Assembly: GCA_011365055.1 (NCBI GenBank)
Contig: RDOG01000012.1
Location: 62,001-126,000 of the forward strand
DNA from: Promethearchaeota archaeon
Lineage (GTDB): Archaea > Asgardarchaeota > Lokiarchaeia > Helarchaeales > RDOG01
Length of the DNA: 64,000 nt
Reading direction: 5' to 3'
The notes under the pieces are model-generated. The model saw only the letters and a program-made list of their open reading frames with translations, searched no databases and had not been told where the DNA came from. A program made the position numbers and the translations under genes. Of the stretch, positions 45,757 to 54,221 are shown one piece after another (position 1 is the first letter of the stretch; every line of letters begins with the position of its first letter).

Positions 45757-46356
45757 ATGTTTAAAGCATTTATCGTTAATGATAGACAAGTAAAAAATGT
45801 TTTATCAGATGCAAATAATATATATGAAGAAGCTAACATCATTCCTTCTATAAAAGAAGAATGCTTAAAAGTTTTATTTAAATACGTGGAAAAAAAAGTA
45901 TTCAAACACTTCCCTACGGAAATACGAGAAATTTCTGCTGCTATAAATTACATAATTGAACGAAATCCTCATTCCTATCCCAATGAAATGTCTAGAGAGT
46001 TCATCGCACGAAGATTTGATATTAAGGTTTCTTCACTTGACTGGCACATAAAAAATCTAATTGAAGAATTAAACATAACTAAAATTCAAGATAAAGCTGG
46101 GAATCCATATTTTTTTGAAGATTTATCACTAATAAATTCGATTATTATTTCACAATGTAATGAAATCTTAGGAACTCATATAATTTTCTCAATATTAGAC
46201 GATAAAATTCTGGATATTGACATAATTAAAGAAGAAATTTGTGATTTAATATTAAACAGGCTGAAATTAATTCCTAAAACATTTCAATTCAGCCTACAAT
46301 ATATAATCGTATCCCTGATACAACCTATTATTGATAAAATTATGGAGGGAAAATAA
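45757..46356 (+). CDS. Predicted helical DNA-binding protein (cyclin-fold/HTH-like)
   Basis: 199 aa when started at ATG 45757, which has GAGGA at ideal distance; an ATG at 45697 opens a longer frame with no ribosome binding site. The middle (A-A-I-N-Y-I-I-E-R... E-F-I-A-R-R-F-D-I-K-V-S-S-L-D-W-H-I) reads like a cyclin-box or TFIIB-type repeat with its terminal helix-turn-helix. I do not see a zinc ribbon. The reading frame continues past its TAA for another 94 codons, see the next entry. Moderate-to-low certainty on the fold. Confidence 0.55.
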   Translation: MFKAFIVNDRQVKNVLSDANNIYEEANIIPSIKEECLKVLFKYVEKKVFKHFPTEIREISAAINYIIERNPHSYPNEMSREFIARRFDIKVSSLDWHIKNLIEELNITKIQDKAGNPYFFEDLSLINSIIISQCNEILGTHIIFSILDDKILDIDIIKEEICDLILNRLKLIPKTFQFSLQYIIVSLIQPIIDKIMEGK

Positions 46357-46404
46357 TTTAATCCAGATCGATATCAGTACGTATTTTTAGAAACAATTCA
46401 AACT

Positions 46405-46638
46405 TTGATTACATTTAAAGAAAAAAATGTTAATATAACCAACGCCTCCAAAATTAGGAGAAAAATAGAAGAAAAATTGCATTTTTTTGTTTCTCCTATC
46501 AAATTAACAAAGAGAATTTCTATTAATTTACAATTTCTTAGGAAATCAGGTTATTTACAGCAATTATCAGGAAAAAATTTTTTCATACCTGATGAATTCA
46601 TTGAAAAAGGGAATAAAATTATAAAAGAATTAACATAA
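46405..46638 (+). CDS. Small winged-helix-like ORF continuing the frame of the upstream gene after TAA
   Basis: 77 aa from TTG 46405, with no ribosome binding site. The same frame is open right back to the TAA of the upstream gene at 46354-46356, so 46357-46638 is one 93-codon open stretch. The protein looks real: a basic helix pair (S-K-I-R-R-K-I-E-E), then I-N-L-Q-F-L-R-K-S-G-Y-L-Q-Q-L and a short wing, a winged-helix pattern. Either the upstream gene has acquired a nonsense codon (pseudogene split) or this is a separate short gene with a weak start. Confidence 0.4.
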   Translation: MITFKEKNVNITNASKIRRKIEEKLHFFVSPIKLTKRISINLQFLRKSGYLQQLSGKNFFIPDEFIEKGNKIIKELT

Positions 46639-46694
46639 TATATTTTTTTTCATTAAAAGAATTTTTAAATTTCCATTTAACTAGTTAAAACGCT

Positions 46695-46784
46695 ATGAAT
46701 ATTATTGGAATTGAACTTCTTCAAGGAATAATCACTTTAATTTTTGTTATAAGTTTCATTATTGTTGATATAAGAGTACTGTAA
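46695..46784 (+). CDS. Possible 29-aa single-helix membrane peptide
   Basis: ATG 46695 opens 29 codons encoding a mostly hydrophobic helix (residues 3-25) ending in I-R-V-L. No good ribosome binding site; may be leaderless or chance in AT-rich DNA, where hydrophobic codons are common. Confidence 0.15.
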   Translation: MNIIGIELLQGIITLIFVISFIIVDIRVL

Positions 46785-46803
46785 AAGATTTTTGGAGTGA
46801 TTT

Positions 46804-47886
46804 TTAATACGGGTCATAACGTATACTTGTTTGTAAAAAATCAGAAAGTTCTTGAACTATTCCACATTTTAAATTATATTTTTTAAATAATGAAAAAGAC
46901 TCGTCTAAAATTTTCCAATGTATTTCTAGTCGTTCCATTTTTTCATTCCAAAAATATAATTCCTCTGGAATCTCAAAATTCTCTTCAATTAACGTCTTAA
47001 TTCTTAATTTTTCGTCTTCATTTTCCCAAGAAATAATCCCTTTAAGTAGAAGTCCATCATCTGTTACGACTTCATAGGGTTTTTTAACATTTTTAGCTGT
47101 TCTTTTCATTCGATTTTTAAATTGAAATCCATCTTTTAAGCTTGTGGTACAAAAATGAATATTTATGGTTAATTTATTAAGTGCCCAATTCATGAAATCC
47201 ATAGTAACTTTCTCTGATCCATTAATTGCAACAAGAGAATCTTTTTTTAATGTAAATCCTTTTTTTCTTAACGCATCTGCATTTGTTTCTGAAAATTCAA
47301 ATTCATTAATATTAAAAAAATCTAATTGATTTTTGCTTAGAAAAAGACCCAATTTTTTTAATTCATCAAGATTAATAGCAGGAACTTCTGCACCAACTGT
47401 AAACCCAATTTTTTTCGCATCCACCATTAAGCTCCATTGATTTTCCTCCACGTGAAACCTAATTTCGTCCAATCCTGCTTGTTTTAATCTTTTTAAATTT
47501 TCAATCGTCAAATGAGGACTTGAGCAACAATATAAATGAATATGAAATTGATCCCCAAATTGCTTTTTTAGCATCGAGATATAATTCAATGTTTTATCAA
47601 TGACTAAAAGAGGATCGCCACCTGTAATGCCTGCACCCTTTGCGTTCATTTTTTTTACCTCAACAAGAACATCCTCAAATGATGTTACAGGTCTATCATT
47701 CGCAAAAATTACATTTTTTCCCTTACGCTCTTCTGATATTGGACAATAATGTGCACACATTTCCGGAAGTTTGCATAATCCTGTGATAAAAATAACTAGC
47801 TTCTTTCCCTCAATGCAAAGCTTACAACCCACTGGAAGAGTTCCAATTAGAAATGAAGCTGCTTTTGTTTTTCTAATTCGATTCAT
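46804..47886 (-). CDS. Radical SAM protein with non-standard cysteine spacing (COG2108-like)
   Basis: 360 aa. The N-terminus reads G-C-K-L-C-I-E-G-x-K-L-V-I-F-I-T-G, then C-K-L-P-E-M-C-A-H-Y-C-P: the cluster cysteines are spaced C-x5-C-x3-C instead of C-x3-C-x2-C. A G-G-D-P motif (SAM amino group) follows at about 89-92, so the radical SAM barrel is otherwise intact. An extra C-x2-C precedes it. The C-terminal 110 residues form a separate domain. The family is related to pyruvate-formate-lyase activases of unknown function. Reaction unknown. Confidence 0.78.
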   Translation of the reverse strand: MNRIRKTKAASFLIGTLPVGCKLCIEGKKLVIFITGLCKLPEMCAHYCPISEERKGKNVIFANDRPVTSFEDVLVEVKKMNAKGAGITGGDPLLVIDKTLNYISMLKKQFGDQFHIHLYCCSSPHLTIENLKRLKQAGLDEIRFHVEENQWSLMVDAKKIGFTVGAEVPAINLDELKKLGLFLSKNQLDFFNINEFEFSETNADALRKKGFTLKKDSLVAINGSEKVTMDFMNWALNKLTINIHFCTTSLKDGFQFKNRMKRTAKNVKKPYEVVTDDGLLLKGIISWENEDEKLRIKTLIEENFEIPEELYFWNEKMERLEIHWKILDESFSLFKKYNLKCGIVQELSDFLQTSIRYDPY

Positions 47887-47997
47887 ATTAATTCAAGATA
47901 TTTTTTCAGCTACTTGTTTTTATTTTAGAATATAAATCGTATCGATTTTAACATCTTCATGTATAAATTTAATTAGGAGTTCTTCGTATATATAGAT

Positions 47998-48909
47998 ATG
48001 AGTAAAAAATCTGAGAATCATTTAGAAGATTTAAAAATTCGGATTCGCTCGATTGATTTTTTAAAAATTTTAAAGGAAAAATTTACATATGATCAGCTAA
48101 GTGAAAAAATAGATCTCCCTATCACGGTTTTAAATAGATATGTAAAAGGGCATGTCATCCCTAGTCGTGAAAGAGCTGAAGTATTAATCGATTTTTTCGA
48201 AAAAAATATTGATTTAAAAGAGGAAATTCTCAAGAAAATACATTTTAATAAATGGATGGAAAATTACCAAGAATATCAAAAATTAATTGATGATACTAGA
48301 AGAATCGAAAAAAGAATAAAAAACAGTATAAATTCGGTAGAAATTTCTACATTAACACAAGAAATTAAGTTTAATAATGAGAGAATTAAAGATTATCTTG
48401 ATAAATTGAAAGAAACTCGCTATATTGATAATACGCAATTATTAAGTGATACTTTATTTTTAGGTGTGTTAGCTAAATTTATTGCTCAGAAATATAAACA
48501 ATCTACTATCACAAAAATCTTAACTGCTGCAGTAGATGGTCTTCCACTGGCAGTTAGAATAGCTGACCAGCTCGAAGCTGAGTTAATTATTGCAAAAAAC
48601 ACAAAAGAGGTCGGTGTTCCGAAGTATATTGAAGAAAATTACACGCCAAGTTCTAGTTCTGGCAATTTACTCACGTTATATGTTCCAAGACACTTGATTT
48701 CGAAGAAAGATAGGGTTTTGATTGTTGATGATATCATACGATCTGGATACACACAAAATGCGTTAATTAAAATTTGTAAGAAAATAAATGCAAAAGTACT
48801 TGGAGTATTTATCATGATTGGGTTCGGAACCAAATGGAAAGAAATATTTGATAATGAGGAATTTAAAGTAGAGACATTTCTTAATATTCCAGATCCCATG
48901 GCTCTATAA
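47998..48909 (+). CDS. gfcR: GfcR-type transcriptional regulator (HTH plus phosphoribosyltransferase domain)
   Basis: 303 aa. Residues 28-65 are a helix-turn-helix (Y-D-Q-L-S-E-K-I then T-V-L-N-R-Y-V-K-G); 75-145 are a charged coiled-coil-like insert, unusual for the family; 150-300 are a type I phosphoribosyltransferase with the PRPP loop V-L-I-V-D-D-I-I-R-S-G-Y-T at 240-252. Archaeal GfcR proteins use the PRTase domain as a ligand sensor to control sugar or nucleotide metabolism. Start ATG 47998 with no close ribosome binding site; possibly leaderless. Divergent from the radical SAM gene. Orotate phosphoribosyltransferase is less likely because of the HTH. Confidence 0.85.
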   Translation: MSKKSENHLEDLKIRIRSIDFLKILKEKFTYDQLSEKIDLPITVLNRYVKGHVIPSRERAEVLIDFFEKNIDLKEEILKKIHFNKWMENYQEYQKLIDDTRRIEKRIKNSINSVEISTLTQEIKFNNERIKDYLDKLKETRYIDNTQLLSDTLFLGVLAKFIAQKYKQSTITKILTAAVDGLPLAVRIADQLEAELIIAKNTKEVGVPKYIEENYTPSSSSGNLLTLYVPRHLISKKDRVLIVDDIIRSGYTQNALIKICKKINAKVLGVFIMIGFGTKWKEIFDNEEFKVETFLNIPDPMAL

Positions 48910-49009
48910 AAAATGAAATTAATTATCAATTTTTAATTATTTTAAATATATAATAAAACTAGGGAGAATATTCGGTATTGAACTCAAAATTAAGAAATAT
49001 TAAAGAAAA

Positions 49010-50050
49010 TTAATCTATTATTTTTGGAATATTTACATCATATGGCGGATAGATTATCCCTTTTTCGGTAATGATTGCAGTAACTAACTCAGGTGGAGTC
49101 ATATCAAAGGCTGGATTAAATACAGGAACTTCTTCAGGAACAACTCTCGTGGTTCCAACATGCGTAATTTCTTTTGATTCACGTTTTTCAATAATAACTT
49201 CATCGTATTTTGTCTTCAAATCAAAAGTTGAACTAGGCGCAGCAACGTAAAATGGTATATTACTATGATATTTAGCTAATACTGCAACTGAATAAGTACC
49301 TATTTTATTAAATACATGTCCAGTTGACACTATTCGATCCGCTCCGACAATTATCTTGTCGATTTGACCCTTAGCCATTAAAAATCCTGCCATATTATCA
49401 GTAATGACGGTGACTGGAATGCCATCGTAATGCAATTCAAAAGAAGTTAATCTTGCACCTTGTAATTTGGGTCTAGTTTCATCTGCATACACATGAACCT
49501 TTTTTCCTTCCCTCCAAGCTGATCTTATAACTCCTAAAGCTGTACCATATTTAACGGTTGCTAAACCACCTGCATTACAATGTGTTAGAATATTGTCACC
49601 GTCTTTAAATAATTCCTGACCGTATTTTCCCATGTCGATATTAATTTTGATGTCTTCATCTCTCATTTTTTTAGCTTCTTGAATTATTGCTTCTCTTTTT
49701 TCTTGAAATGGTTTATCTTGTTTCGCAATTTTCATAATGCGGTCAATAGCCCAAAATAAATTTATTGCAGTTGGTCGAGTTTCTCTTAATCGTTCAGCAG
49801 CAGATTTTAGGTTAAAATCAAAATTCTTCTCGTTAGAATTTTTACTTGCTAATGCTAATCCCATCGCAGCGGCAACACCTATCGCAGGGGCACCTCTAAT
49901 GACCATTGTTTCAATAGCTTCCGCGACTTGTTCATAATTTTTACATTTTATATATTTTAATTTAACAGGTAGCAAATTTTGATCGATCATGTACACCATA
50001 TTGTTATCTTTCCAGTCAATAGTAGTTAATTTTGAAATATCGTTGTTCAT
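49010..50050 (-). CDS. mtnA: S-methyl-5-thioribose-1-phosphate isomerase (aIF2B/MtnA family)
   Basis: 346 aa. Isomerises methylthioribose-1-phosphate to methylthioribulose-1-phosphate in methionine salvage. R-G-A-P-A-I-G at 52-58, catalytic C158 in T-H-C-N-A-G-G and D238 in V-G-A-D-R-I identify the active MtnA type. T-R-P-x-x-Q-G-A-R at 192-200 completes the site. Related ribose-1,5-bisphosphate isomerases (AMP pathway) differ in this last region, so MtnA is preferred. Start ATG 50050. No other methionine-salvage gene is nearby. Confidence 0.9.
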   Translation of the reverse strand: MNNDISKLTTIDWKDNNMVYMIDQNLLPVKLKYIKCKNYEQVAEAIETMVIRGAPAIGVAAAMGLALASKNSNEKNFDFNLKSAAERLRETRPTAINLFWAIDRIMKIAKQDKPFQEKREAIIQEAKKMRDEDIKINIDMGKYGQELFKDGDNILTHCNAGGLATVKYGTALGVIRSAWREGKKVHVYADETRPKLQGARLTSFELHYDGIPVTVITDNMAGFLMAKGQIDKIIVGADRIVSTGHVFNKIGTYSVAVLAKYHSNIPFYVAAPSSTFDLKTKYDEVIIEKRESKEITHVGTTRVVPEEVPVFNPAFDMTPPELVTAIITEKGIIYPPYDVNIPKIID

Positions 50051-50157
50051 TTCTATTCCTATCCTCTAAAGAAATATGATAATGTTTAAAGTCCATTTTT
50101 ATTAAGTTTTTTAATGAGGATTTAAAAAAATTGTAATAATTATTTCTCTTTTCAAGT

Positions 50158-50766
50158 TTGAAGACAAGTGGGCTTGACATGGAAGAATTTCAAAATGATG
50201 AAATCAAAAAAGAAGAAAAAGAAACATATCAAGGTAAATTTTCAGATGATAAAATAATAATTTTGCCTCCAGATTCAACTAATTTGCATGAAAAAGGATA
50301 TTATGGAACCTTAGATGAAAAAAATAATTTAATTTTGGAACCTGTCGAATGCTTGCTATTAATAGAGCGAAAACGACTCGAATTATATGATGAGAAAAAA
50401 CAATTAATGACTTTACAAAAATTAATCGAGATTTTTATTAAAAAATCTCCAAATGATTTTTGGACTAATTATTTAGTTTACAAAGATTTACGAAATAGAG
50501 GTTATATTGTTAAAAAAGGAGTTAGTTTAGATACTGCGTTTAGGGTTTATAAGCGAGGTGCAAAAATTGGGGAAGATACATCAAAATTCTTAGTCACAGT
50601 TATTATTGAGGGGACACCCATAAGTTTGACAAATTTAGATGAAATAGTTATTTCTGCTAAAAGTGTAAGAAAAAATCTCATTTTAGCAGTCGTGGATAGG
50701 CAAGGGGAAGTAACTTATTATAATTGCTCATCTTTTGAAATAAATCCCATAACTAGGGAAAATTAG
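50158..50766 (+). CDS. endA: tRNA-splicing endonuclease family protein lacking the catalytic His
   Basis: 202 aa. N-terminal domain (30-95) plus catalytic-fold domain with V-Y-K-D-L-R-N-R-G-Y at 107-116. Of the Tyr-His-Lys triad, Y131 (F-R-V-Y) and K172 (V-R-K-N) are present, but the His is T141 (E-D-T-S-K-F where E-x-H-S-K-Y is usual). It is therefore either a structural subunit of a heteromeric endonuclease or an altered enzyme. The first 25 residues are acidic and not part of the fold. The start is TTG 50158 (tttgaag), with ATG at residue 8 an alternative. It is the first gene of a cluster with an unknown protein and a PIN-PilT ATPase. Confidence 0.85.
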   Translation: MKTSGLDMEEFQNDEIKKEEKETYQGKFSDDKIIILPPDSTNLHEKGYYGTLDEKNNLILEPVECLLLIERKRLELYDEKKQLMTLQKLIEIFIKKSPNDFWTNYLVYKDLRNRGYIVKKGVSLDTAFRVYKRGAKIGEDTSKFLVTVIIEGTPISLTNLDEIVISAKSVRKNLILAVVDRQGEVTYYNCSSFEINPITREN

Positions 50767-50782
50767 CATAAAGTGGAACCTA

Positions 50783-51454
50783 TTGAAGGAAAAATATGTC
50801 GTTTTCATCCCAATAATGGATGCAGAAGACAAATCTTTAAGCTTTATTGTTGATTTATTTGAAAATTATCTCAATTTAGACCATTTGATAATTTTGATGC
50901 CCTTTGAATTTTCAATACAACTGGATTTGGATCCAATTGATAAAAGATATGAAGTTGCCGATCCTGTATTAATGTCATTTTATGATTTGATGGAAACATT
51001 TGAAACGTTAAAAACTTCCCAGCAAATTAGTATATATCATGAAAAACAAATTGATGAATTAGCTGCTGAATTAGAATCTATCTGGGCAAGATTTTGGATA
51101 CCTTCAGATGATCCAATCAGGAATGAGGTAAAAATTGCGAGAGAATTTTATTCATTATTAGAAAAAACCCCTTTAAATCCTTTTATCGAAATGTTTTATA
51201 AAAGATATTATTATAAAGAAGGCTTAGTTGACTTTAATCTCGACGATCCCTTGCAAGAACCCATCATTGAACGACTTTTTGAAGAAAGAAGACGAAAGAA
51301 TCAATTTAAACGAAAAACTTTAATGAAGATTTCTGCATTTCAATTGAAACTAATGGAAAAAAAATTAAAAGTTTCTGCAAGATTGATGTGGGAAAGGTAT
51401 TTAGAGTCAGGTAGATTAAAATATTATCCTCCTCAAAAAGCATATTCTAAATAA
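50783..51454 (+). CDS. Uncharacterised protein between EndA-like and PIN-ATPase genes
   Basis: 223 aa, soluble. The N-terminus has a beta-alpha-beta look (K-Y-V-V-F-I-P-I-M-D and H-L-I-I-L-M-P-F). The C-terminal third is very basic and Arg/Lys-rich (E-R-R-R-K-N-Q-F-K-R-K and later K-K-L-K). Nucleic-acid binding is possible. Start TTG 50783; GTGGA upstream is a fair ribosome binding site. It lies 16 bases after the EndA-like stop and 12 bases before the PIN-ATPase start, so one operon is likely. Family not recognised. Confidence 0.65.
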   Translation: MKEKYVVFIPIMDAEDKSLSFIVDLFENYLNLDHLIILMPFEFSIQLDLDPIDKRYEVADPVLMSFYDLMETFETLKTSQQISIYHEKQIDELAAELESIWARFWIPSDDPIRNEVKIAREFYSLLEKTPLNPFIEMFYKRYYYKEGLVDFNLDDPLQEPIIERLFEERRRKNQFKRKTLMKISAFQLKLMEKKLKVSARLMWERYLESGRLKYYPPQKAYSK

Positions 51455-51466
51455 TGAGATGATTTT

Positions 51467-53080
51467 GTGAAGTATGTTCCAGATACAAGCGTTCTAGTGA
51501 GTGGTAGCATCCTTGATTTAATAAAATCAGGGAAGTTAGAGGGTACTCCAATTAATATTTTGATACCTAGAGTCGTGTTAGCTGAAATTGAATATTTAGC
51601 AAACCAACGAAAAAAAATTGGCTTTGATGGATTAAGAAATTTAAAAGAATTAAGATTACTTGCTGGAATTAAAATTGAAATGGAGATGGTAGGAAATCGT
51701 CCAACGCTAGAGGAAATTAAATTAAGTCCTGGGGGCGAATTGGATTACATAATTAGAGAAGAAGCTAATAAAGAATTAGCAGTATTAATAACATCTGACA
51801 AAATACAAGCTTCATGTGCTGAAGCTGAAGGTATTGAAATAATATTCGTCAGGGAAGAAAAAAAAGTTCCCAAATACAATATAAAATCATTTTTTGATAA
51901 TAAAACAATGTCTGTACATTTAAAAGAAAATTTGCCTCCATACGCAAAAAAAGGAACTCCTGGAAGATGGAAATTAGAAAAAATTTCAGAGGAATTATTA
52001 TTATTTAATGATTTAAAAGAATTAGCATATGATTTAATATATAATGCTAGAAGTGGTAAAGAAGGTTTGATCGAAATTGAAAGAAAAAATGCCACTGTTG
52101 TTCAATTAGACGATTTTCGGATAGTTATCACTGAAAGTCCCTTTTCAGATCATTTAGAAATAACTGCAGTAAGACCACTTTTTAAAACTCGATTAGAAGA
52201 TTATAACTTAAGTTCTAGATTAATTGAACGTTTTGAAAAAAGTGCTGAAGGAATATTAATTGCAGGACCTCCTGGATCAGGGAAATCGACTTTTGCAAGC
52301 GCATTAGCAGAGTTTTATAAAGAAAAAGGCAAAGTAGTTAAGACAATGGAAAAACCTCGTGATTTACAAGTATCACCTGAAATAACTCAATACACAGCTT
52401 TAGAAGGAGACATGGAAAAAACCAGTGATTTGTTGTTTTTGGTTCGTCCTGATTTTACAATTTATGATGAAATAAGAAAAACAAGGGACTTTGAGATATA
52501 TACTGACTTGAGACTAAGTAGCGTTGGAATGATTGGGGTTATTCACTCCAAAACTGCTGTCGATGCAATTCAACGTTTTCTTTCACGTTTAGAACTTGGT
52601 ATAATACCACAAGTGATAGATACGGTTATTTTTATTGATTCAGGATATATAAAAGAAAGTGACGTTATTACACTTAATATGACTGTTAAAGTCCCTTATG
52701 GGATGTCTGATAGTGATCTTGCACGTCCCGTTGTTGAAATTAGAAGTTTTGATGGATCTTTATTGTATGAAATATATACTTTCGGAGAACAAATAGTTGT
52801 AATACCTGTAAAAAAACCTAAATCTCCTGAAATAAAATCTATTGTTAAAAATTTATCGAGTCATATTATGAATTTATGTCCGGGTTCTCAATTTGAAGTT
52901 TTTAATAGTGGCGCAAATCGATATCAAATCTATCTAAATCGCGATGATATTCCAACAATTATTGGTAAAAAAGGAAAAACTGTTAGAGATCTAGAAGAAA
53001 AATTAGGAATTAAGATAGATATTATCGAAATGGATGGAAAAAAAAGGAAAAATAAAAAAAGAAAATCAAGAAGAAAATAA
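51467..53080 (+). CDS. PIN domain - PilT-type ATPase - KH domain protein
   Basis: 537 aa in three parts. Residues 1-135 are a PIN nuclease fold with acidic candidates D6, E40, D93 and D111. Residues 245-430 form a PilT/VirB11-like ATPase (Walker A G-P-P-G-S-G-K-S-T at 267-275, acidic Y-D-E strand near 333). Residues about 485-520 contain a KH-like segment with the G-K-K-G loop, followed by a Lys/Arg-rich tail. This composite is widely conserved in archaea and probably acts on RNA. Start GTG 51467 behind GAGATGA. It ends 1 base before a convergent longin-membrane protein gene. Confidence 0.88.
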   Translation: MKYVPDTSVLVSGSILDLIKSGKLEGTPINILIPRVVLAEIEYLANQRKKIGFDGLRNLKELRLLAGIKIEMEMVGNRPTLEEIKLSPGGELDYIIREEANKELAVLITSDKIQASCAEAEGIEIIFVREEKKVPKYNIKSFFDNKTMSVHLKENLPPYAKKGTPGRWKLEKISEELLLFNDLKELAYDLIYNARSGKEGLIEIERKNATVVQLDDFRIVITESPFSDHLEITAVRPLFKTRLEDYNLSSRLIERFEKSAEGILIAGPPGSGKSTFASALAEFYKEKGKVVKTMEKPRDLQVSPEITQYTALEGDMEKTSDLLFLVRPDFTIYDEIRKTRDFEIYTDLRLSSVGMIGVIHSKTAVDAIQRFLSRLELGIIPQVIDTVIFIDSGYIKESDVITLNMTVKVPYGMSDSDLARPVVEIRSFDGSLLYEIYTFGEQIVVIPVKKPKSPEIKSIVKNLSSHIMNLCPGSQFEVFNSGANRYQIYLNRDDIPTIIGKKGKTVRDLEEKLGIKIDIIEMDGKKRKNKKRKSRRK

Positions 53081-54082
53081 TTAAAAATTTGGAGGCATTT
53101 GATCCTTTTTATTTTCACTCAAATTATTTTTATCCATGCTTTTGAGGAAAATATACATTTCCTTTTTTAATTTTTCGGATAATTCTTCAGCTCCTAACGG
53201 CCATAATTTTCTATTTTCTTTAATATATCCTCCAAAGATCCCCATCACTAAATTTAATGTAATTAATAATGGAGAAAATGATATAAAAAGCGGAATTATT
53301 TGAACTTGATAATTTGGAATTAAATCAATAGAACCAACGATAAAAACAACTAAAAACACTGTTCCAAAATGGCCTAATGAAATCATAATTCCATTTCTTC
53401 TTGATCCGGCGTAATAACTACCCATAAATACTGGTAAAAAGAAGATTGCCAAAAAAAACATCATTAAAATTATAATTACAACAAGTGCAATTCTTTGAAT
53501 ATATAAAAATTCTATTTCGCTTATCCCATCTGCAGTTATAACACTAATATCATATCCAAAAAATACAGTAAAAATATTTTGATCATCGGGTAAAAAAGTC
53601 AGGAAAAATGCAAAGCCAATAATAACAAGTGAGGATAAACCGATTGATATAAATAAACCTAAAAAAATTGAAATAGAGGTTCTATCAGCGATACCAAATC
53701 GCTTTTTTATTATATCATCGATTATATTGTCAAAATTCTGTGTCTTAGTTTTTATACTTGGATCTTCTTTTTTGATTTCCCTATAATATAAATCATAAAA
53801 TTCAAGAAGCACTACTTTTAGGATTTTATATAATAGTTTTCCACTATCTTTATCGTCTGCAATAGCAACAGCCATGATAGGTGCAAATGCATGCTTAACC
53901 ATGGATAATCTGCCGCCTTTTATTTTTAATTGTTGTAGTTCCTCACCCATGCTGTCAATAGCAAAATTTCCCAAAGCTATAATAAACCCTGAAAATATTT
54001 GCGCATCAATAACTGCATTAGAATAATGTCTTTCATAAATACAAATGCCATTTTCTGCAATGATGAAAAAACTTTGAATCAA
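53081..54082 (-). CDS. Longin-like domain fused to a four-helix membrane domain
   Basis: 333 aa. The N-terminus M-I-Q-S-F-F-I-I-A-E-N-G-I-C-I-Y-E-R-H-Y reads like the first hairpin of a longin domain (as in SNAREs and TRAPP subunits); helix and sheet follow to about residue 100. Then come hydrophobic helices at about 139-163, 197-221, 233-255 and 262-286 and a charged, probably cytoplasmic tail of about 45 residues. The same N-terminal pattern recurs in the gene at 60.8-61.5 kb. I infer a membrane-tethered platform, perhaps for small GTPases, as in Asgard trafficking-like systems. No enzymatic motif. Confidence 0.65.
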   Translation of the reverse strand: MIQSFFIIAENGICIYERHYSNAVIDAQIFSGFIIALGNFAIDSMGEELQQLKIKGGRLSMVKHAFAPIMAVAIADDKDSGKLLYKILKVVLLEFYDLYYREIKKEDPSIKTKTQNFDNIIDDIIKKRFGIADRTSISIFLGLFISIGLSSLVIIGFAFFLTFLPDDQNIFTVFFGYDISVITADGISEIEFLYIQRIALVVIIILMMFFLAIFFLPVFMGSYYAGSRRNGIMISLGHFGTVFLVVFIVGSIDLIPNYQVQIIPLFISFSPLLITLNLVMGIFGGYIKENRKLWPLGAEELSEKLKKEMYIFLKSMDKNNLSENKKDQMPPNF

Positions 54083-54221
54083 ATAAATCCCATTTTCTTT
54101 TAAATAATACTACATTCTTTATTTATAATATTTAAATTTTAATTCATTTTCAAATGATATATAATAATATTTTAAAGCTCTGTATGTTAATGTAAATTTA
54201 ATTACTATATTACTTAAATTC

